A DNA stretch of 64,000 nucleotides from Nocardioides baekrokdamisoli. GTDB lineage: Bacteria > Actinomycetota > Actinomycetes > Propionibacteriales > Nocardioidaceae. Positions 59,857 through 64,000 of the stretch are shown here, piece by piece. The position numbers and the translations under genes are program-made. The number at the start of each line of letters is the position of its first letter. The first letter of the stretch is position 1. Location: positions 1,116,001 through 1,180,000 of the forward strand of contig NZ_AP019307.1 of NCBI RefSeq assembly GCF_003945325.1, read 5' to 3'. The notes under the pieces were generated by a model. It did not search any database. It worked only from the letters and a program-made list of their open reading frames with translations, and was not told the DNA's origin.

Positions 59857-61842
59857 ATGACTGTCAGCACCCCGCCACCGCGCCTGGCCGTGATCGGCTC
59901 CGGGGTTTCTGGACTGGTGGCGGCGTACGCGGCCACGCGCGCCGGCGTCCAGGTCACCGTCTTTGAAGCTGATGAACGGCTGGGCGGCCATGCGGACACC
60001 CACGCCGTGACGGAGGCCGGCCGCGTACTGCAGATCGACACCGGATTCATCGTGCACAACCGGCAGACGTATCCGGTGCTGTGCCGGCTGTTCGAGGAGC
60101 TCGACGTCGCGACTCAGGACTCGGAGATGTCGATGTCGATCCGCGACGACCTCACCGATCTGGAGTGGGCAGGTGCTCGGGGGCGTCGGGGCCTGTTCCC
60201 ACGCAGGTCGAACGTGTTCAACGCGCACTACCTACGGATGCTCACCGAGATCCCCCGATTCCATCGGCAGGCACGTGCGGTCCTGGCTGAGACCGCGCCC
60301 GACCGGACGCTCCACGACTTCGTCCTCGAGCACGGTTTCAGCACCTACTTCGTCCAGCACTTCCTGGAACCTCTGGTGGCCGCGGTCTGGTCCTGCGACC
60401 CGACCCTCGCAAGCCGATACCCGGCGCGCTACCTGTTCCAGTTCCTCTCCCATCACGGGATGCTCAGCGTCACCGGAAGCCCGACCTGGCGCACCGTCAC
60501 CGGCGGGTCGCACGCGTACGTGAATGCCGTCGCGGAGCGTCTCGACGAGGTCCTGTACTCGACCGCCGTCACCGCCGTGCTCGAGCGCGAGGATCGCGCC
60601 AGCGTGGTCGATCACCACGGCGTGGAGCGCGACTTCGATCAGGTGATCATCGCGACTCATCCCGACCAGGCCCTGGCCATGCTCAAGGACCCGACAACCG
60701 CGCAGCAAGAAGTCCTCGGGGCGATCACGTATTCCGCGAATGTCGCCCTGCTGCACACCGATACCTCGCTGATGCCGAGGGCCGCCGGTGCCTGGAGCTC
60801 CTGGAACTTCCGGCGGGTACGCGGCGAGGCGGCGCCGGTGACAGTGACGTACGACCTGACCCGACTGCAACAGCTGCCAACCCGGACGCACTATCTCGTC
60901 ACGATCGGCGGTGAGGATCTCGTGGACCCGGGTCAGGTCATTGCTCGCCGGGAGTACGCACACCCGCTCTATACGCCGGAATCGGTGGCCGCTCAGGGTC
61001 GGCTCAGTGAGATCGGGACCGACCGGGTCGCCTTCGCTGGCGCGTATCACGGCTGGGGATTCCACGAAGACGGCGCCCGATCGGGTCTGGCCGCCGCCGA
61101 ACGGCTGGGCCACCACTGGCCGGAACCGACCCGGCCCGCTGAGCACGCGATCGGCGCCTATCGGACGACGATCTGGCACGAACGCCAGCAACCCTGGCGC
61201 CGTACGTTCCGACACCGCTCAACGATGTGGGTCAGCGACATCGACGGGCCGGCCAGTTCTTCACTCTGGGGGCGACTCGCCCACGGGCGTCACGAAGCCC
61301 GCGACCACCTCGGCCGTCCTGATCGATCGCTTCGCGAGAACGTCGCATCGTTCCTCGGCCGACGCGGGATCGAGTTGGGTGACGCGCAGGTGCTGCTCGC
61401 TGCGCATCCCCGAGCGTGGGGCTACTGCTTCAACCCGATCAGCGTCTGGTGGTGTCTGCGTGGGGACGGCTCGGTGCTCGCCACGATCCTTGAGGTGCAC
61501 AACACCTATGGAGATCGACACGCGTACCTGATCGAAGGACCGGCACTCGACGCCGTCGTCCAGAAGCAGATGTACGTGTCTCCCTTCCACCCCTCCACCG
61601 GCATCTATCGCGTCCACGCTCCGGTGCCGAGAGGCAAGCTCGACATCCGGGTGGAGTTGCGTTCTCCGGACGGCGCCAACTTCCGAGCGGACCTCTCCGG
61701 TGAACGCTGTACGACTGCTCCCCGGCTCTCAGGACTGTCCGCGCTGCGCGACAGCGCCCTGATCCGGTTGCACGGCCTCGTCCTGTGGGCCCATCGCCTT
61801 CCGATCCAACCCCGCCCAGCCCATCAGCAGGAGGACGTATGA
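59857..61842 (+). CDS. Flavin-dependent oxidoreductase fused to DUF1365
   Basis: 661 residues. The first ~425 residues form an amine-oxidase-like FAD protein: LAVIGSGVSGLVAAYAATRAGVQVTVFEADERLGGHADT with dinucleotide GxGxxG, IDTGFIVHNRQTYPVL, VTGGSHAYVNAVAERL, HPDQALAML and AYHGWGFHEDGARSGLAAAERLG. From ~432 it is a DUF1365 protein (FRHRSTMWVSDID, AHPRAWGYCFNPISVWWCLR, LEVHNTYGDRHAYL, KQMYVSPFHPSTGIYRV). Usually these are two neighbouring genes. Coupled to a cyclopropane synthase (ATGA). Confidence 0.92.
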   Translation: MTVSTPPPRLAVIGSGVSGLVAAYAATRAGVQVTVFEADERLGGHADTHAVTEAGRVLQIDTGFIVHNRQTYPVLCRLFEELDVATQDSEMSMSIRDDLTDLEWAGARGRRGLFPRRSNVFNAHYLRMLTEIPRFHRQARAVLAETAPDRTLHDFVLEHGFSTYFVQHFLEPLVAAVWSCDPTLASRYPARYLFQFLSHHGMLSVTGSPTWRTVTGGSHAYVNAVAERLDEVLYSTAVTAVLEREDRASVVDHHGVERDFDQVIIATHPDQALAMLKDPTTAQQEVLGAITYSANVALLHTDTSLMPRAAGAWSSWNFRRVRGEAAPVTVTYDLTRLQQLPTRTHYLVTIGGEDLVDPGQVIARREYAHPLYTPESVAAQGRLSEIGTDRVAFAGAYHGWGFHEDGARSGLAAAERLGHHWPEPTRPAEHAIGAYRTTIWHERQQPWRRTFRHRSTMWVSDIDGPASSSLWGRLAHGRHEARDHLGRPDRSLRENVASFLGRRGIELGDAQVLLAAHPRAWGYCFNPISVWWCLRGDGSVLATILEVHNTYGDRHAYLIEGPALDAVVQKQMYVSPFHPSTGIYRVHAPVPRGKLDIRVELRSPDGANFRADLSGERCTTAPRLSGLSALRDSALIRLHGLVLWAHRLPIQPRPAHQQEDV

Positions 61843-63092
61843 CCATCACCAACCTTGCCCCGGCACGTGTCCGAATCGACCTCGACCCGATCGACTCGGG
61901 ACTGTCGACCGCGATCTCCGCACGGGTCGCGAGGGCCCTGTTCGTACGCGCCGTCTCCGGCTTGGACGTGTCGGTCCACCTCGAGGGGCGTACGTACGGC
62001 CGGGGCGGACCGGAGATGATCATCCGGCGCCCGGACGAGTTCTTCGCCCGCCTCGGACGGGACAAGAACATCGGGTTCGGCGAGGCCTACCTCTCCGGCG
62101 CGTGGGACGCGCCCGACCTGGCGTCGTTCCTGACGGTGCTGTGCGCACGGATCGCGACCCTGGTCCCAGCCCCGCTGCGAGCGCTTCGCGGAGCCGTCGT
62201 ACCTCGGCCTCCGCGCGATGAGCGCGGTGCTCAGGACGACACGCAGCGGGTGATCGCCCACCACTACGACCTGTCGAACGATCTGTTCGCGCTCTTCCTG
62301 GACCCGACCCTGATGTATTCGGCGGCGCTGTTCCGGACCGACGAATCGGGCCGTCCGATCACCGGCGACGACCTCGAGACCGCCCAGATCCGCAAGATCG
62401 ACGCAATGCTCGATCTTGCAGAGGTGGGTGAGGGCACCCGTCTGCTCGAGATCGGCAGCGGCTGGGGCGCCCTCGCGATCCGTGCAGCCCGACGCGGAGC
62501 GATCGTTCGCACGATCACCCTGTCCACCGAGCAGCGTGACCTCGCGATCGGGCGTGTCGCGGCTGCCGGACTGGCCGATCGGATCGGCGTCGAACTATGC
62601 GACTACCGAGACGTTCGTGGGACGTACGACGCCGTGATCTCGGTGGAGATGATCGAGGCCGTCGGATGGCGGTACTGGTCGTCGTACTTCCAGACCATCG
62701 ACCGTGTGCTCGCCCCGGGCGGCCGTGTCGCGATCCAGGCGATCACCATGCCGCATGCACGCATGCGCGCCACCCGGGAGACCTACACCTGGATCACGAA
62801 ATACATCTTCCCCGGCGGTTTCCTGCCCTCGGTGACCGCACTCAAGCAGGTCACCGAACGTGACACCCGGCTCCGCCTGCGCAGCAGCACCTCGCTCGGA
62901 TCGCACTACGCCGAGACGCTGAGGCAATGGGACCAGCGGTTCCTGGCAGCCCGCGCCGATTGGACCCGCCTGGGCTTCGACGAGACGTTCGGCCGACTGT
63001 GGCACTTCTACCTCTCGTACTCGCGCGCAGGATTCGCCTCCGCCTACCTCGACGATCTGCAACTGCTCTTCACCCGGGACGCAGCCCGATGA
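61839..63092 (+). CDS. Cyclopropane-fatty-acyl-phospholipid synthase family methyltransferase 1
   Basis: 417 residues from ATG 61839. HYDLSNDLFALFLDPTLMYSAALF is the CFA-family signature, LLEIGSGWGALAIRAARRGAIV (~201-222) the SAM-binding motif, SVEMIEAVGWRYWSSYFQTIDRVLAPGGRVAIQAITM a family region, and AGFASAYLDDLQLLF the end. It probably adds a methylene group to membrane lipid double bonds, as part of the stress response. Confidence 0.93.
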   Translation: MTITNLAPARVRIDLDPIDSGLSTAISARVARALFVRAVSGLDVSVHLEGRTYGRGGPEMIIRRPDEFFARLGRDKNIGFGEAYLSGAWDAPDLASFLTVLCARIATLVPAPLRALRGAVVPRPPRDERGAQDDTQRVIAHHYDLSNDLFALFLDPTLMYSAALFRTDESGRPITGDDLETAQIRKIDAMLDLAEVGEGTRLLEIGSGWGALAIRAARRGAIVRTITLSTEQRDLAIGRVAAAGLADRIGVELCDYRDVRGTYDAVISVEMIEAVGWRYWSSYFQTIDRVLAPGGRVAIQAITMPHARMRATRETYTWITKYIFPGGFLPSVTALKQVTERDTRLRLRSSTSLGSHYAETLRQWDQRFLAARADWTRLGFDETFGRLWHFYLSYSRAGFASAYLDDLQLLFTRDAAR

Positions 63093-64000
63093 TCGGCATC
63101 GCGACCGCTCTCGCCGACGCCCTGTCGCCGGTCGTCCCGGAGTTGCCCGTCCGTCTGATCGCCTGGGACGGGTCGTACGTGGGACCCGATGGCGCGCCGC
63201 TGGTGGAACTGCGGTCGCCGGACGCGCTGCGTCGCCTGCTCTGGCATCCCGGTGAGCTCGGCGCCGCGCAGGCGTACGTCACGGGCGAAGCGGAGATCCA
63301 CGGTGACCTCGACGAGGCGCTGGCGGCGATCCTGACCCCGTCGCGCACGTCGACTGTGACCACGGCCGCGCGGCTCACAATGGCGTCGCGCGTGGCTCGA
63401 TTGCTGCCGTCGTTGGGAGTGATCGGGCCGCCGCTGCCGGCGCCGAGATCCCAGGCGACGATCAAGGGTCGACTGCACTCCAAGGTTCGCGACCGTGCCT
63501 CGATCCATCATCACTACGACCTGTCGAACGAGTTCTACTCCCTGATCCTCGACCCGTCGATGGCGTACTCGTGCGGATATCACGCGACGCCGACAACGAC
63601 GCTGGCCGAGGCCCAGCGAGCCAAACTCGACCTGGTCTGTACGAAGTTGGGACTCGAACCGGGGATGACCCTGCTCGACATCGGGTGCGGCTGGGGCTCG
63701 TTGTCCTTGCACGCAGCCGAACGCTTCGGTGCGCACGTCACGGCGATCACCATCGCCGCCGAGCAGCAGCGGTTCATCCAGGAACGCATCGACGCCCGCG
63801 GGCTGGGCGATCGGGTCACGGTGACGCTGTGCGACTACCGCGACGCCGAGGGGAGCTACGACGCCGTGTCCTCGATCGAGATGGGCGAACACGTCGGCGA
63901 GCAGAACTACGCCACGTACGCACGGGTCATCCACGACCGGGTGCGTCCCGGCGGCCGGGCCCTGATCCAGCAGATGTCGCGCACCGGCCGACATCCGGGC
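63089..64000 (+). CDS. Cyclopropane-fatty-acyl-phospholipid synthase family methyltransferase 2, truncated by the window
   Basis: From ATG 63089 (ATGA overlap with the previous gene) the frame is open to the window end, giving 304 residues. HHHYDLSNEFYSLILDPSMAYSCGYH and LLDIGCGWGSLSLHAAERFGAHVTAITIAAEQQRFIQERI are unmistakable, then DYRDAEGSYDAVSSIEMGEHVGEQNYATYARVI. It is a paralogue of the preceding gene; both probably act on membrane phospholipids in the same stress response. Confidence 0.93.
   Translation, partial: MIGIATALADALSPVVPELPVRLIAWDGSYVGPDGAPLVELRSPDALRRLLWHPGELGAAQAYVTGEAEIHGDLDEALAAILTPSRTSTVTTAARLTMASRVARLLPSLGVIGPPLPAPRSQATIKGRLHSKVRDRASIHHHYDLSNEFYSLILDPSMAYSCGYHATPTTTLAEAQRAKLDLVCTKLGLEPGMTLLDIGCGWGSLSLHAAERFGAHVTAITIAAEQQRFIQERIDARGLGDRVTVTLCDYRDAEGSYDAVSSIEMGEHVGEQNYATYARVIHDRVRPGGRALIQQMSRTGRHPG

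Overview
The window is GC-rich DNA from an actinobacterium. Evidence: SigK/RskA, a DUF4245 protein, a type I pantothenate kinase, many GTG starts, TGA stops, ATGA/GTGA gene overlaps, and a strong bias for the motif cgtacg. A member of the Nocardioidaceae is my best guess from style alone. No rRNA, tRNA or CRISPR array was seen.

Layout. 1-3430 is chromosome: a truncated TehA/SLAC1-like transporter, an SRPBCC protein coupled to an acyltransferase, and a UMF1-type MFS transporter. 3430-17515 is accessory DNA packed against the 3' end of ychF. Its outer part (3457-5300) holds a RelE/Phd-type toxin-antitoxin pair, a DUF1877 protein and a HigBA pair; the HigBA pair lies between two 18-bp imperfect repeats that copy the end of ychF. 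Its inner part (5315-17515, about 12.2 kb) is a discrete integrative element. A large serine recombinase sits at its left end, and a 14-bp identical core flanks the element. The original ychF 3' end (coding VVEFRFNV-stop) is stranded at attL, while ychF itself now ends VVEFRHNT-stop with codons supplied by the element. The element carries a prim-pol/ATPase replication protein, XRE-type regulators, and defence-like cargo: an overlapping four-gene operon (SocA/Panacea-like protein, membrane protein, PD-(D/E)XK nuclease, large enzyme with a CxCxxC zinc site), a single-chain GmrSD (DUF262-DUF1524) and a Ymh-domain protein. No capsid or conjugation genes were seen, so it looks like a satellite-like or mobilisable defence island. 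The four-gene operon is the best candidate for an undescribed system.

17489-55853 is mainly housekeeping chromosome: ychF, VOC protein, RCK-type K+ channel, xthA, a CDF metal exporter, an ATP-grasp ligase, CMD and SDR proteins, secreted phosphoesterase and lipase, a threonylcarbamoyl-AMP synthase with ispH, VapBC, xseAB, a molybdate uptake operon (HTH-TOBE regulator, modABC), glpX, acpS, glmS, coaA, glmM, rpsI-rplM, mug, an HMG-CoA reductase, a GAF-GGDEF protein, a Rieske protein and a PucR-like regulator. Several convergent gene junctions contain long palindromes.

55449-64000 looks like an envelope/oxidative-stress locus around sigK-rskA: membrane proteins, a lipoprotein with an internally duplicated domain, a cupredoxin, then, divergently, a flavin oxidoreductase-DUF1365 fusion and two cyclopropane-fatty-acid-synthase-type methyltransferases (the second runs off the window). 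Two oppositely oriented CCATCC-N15-CCGAA(T/C) elements lie in the divergent region and fit SigK promoters for both directions.
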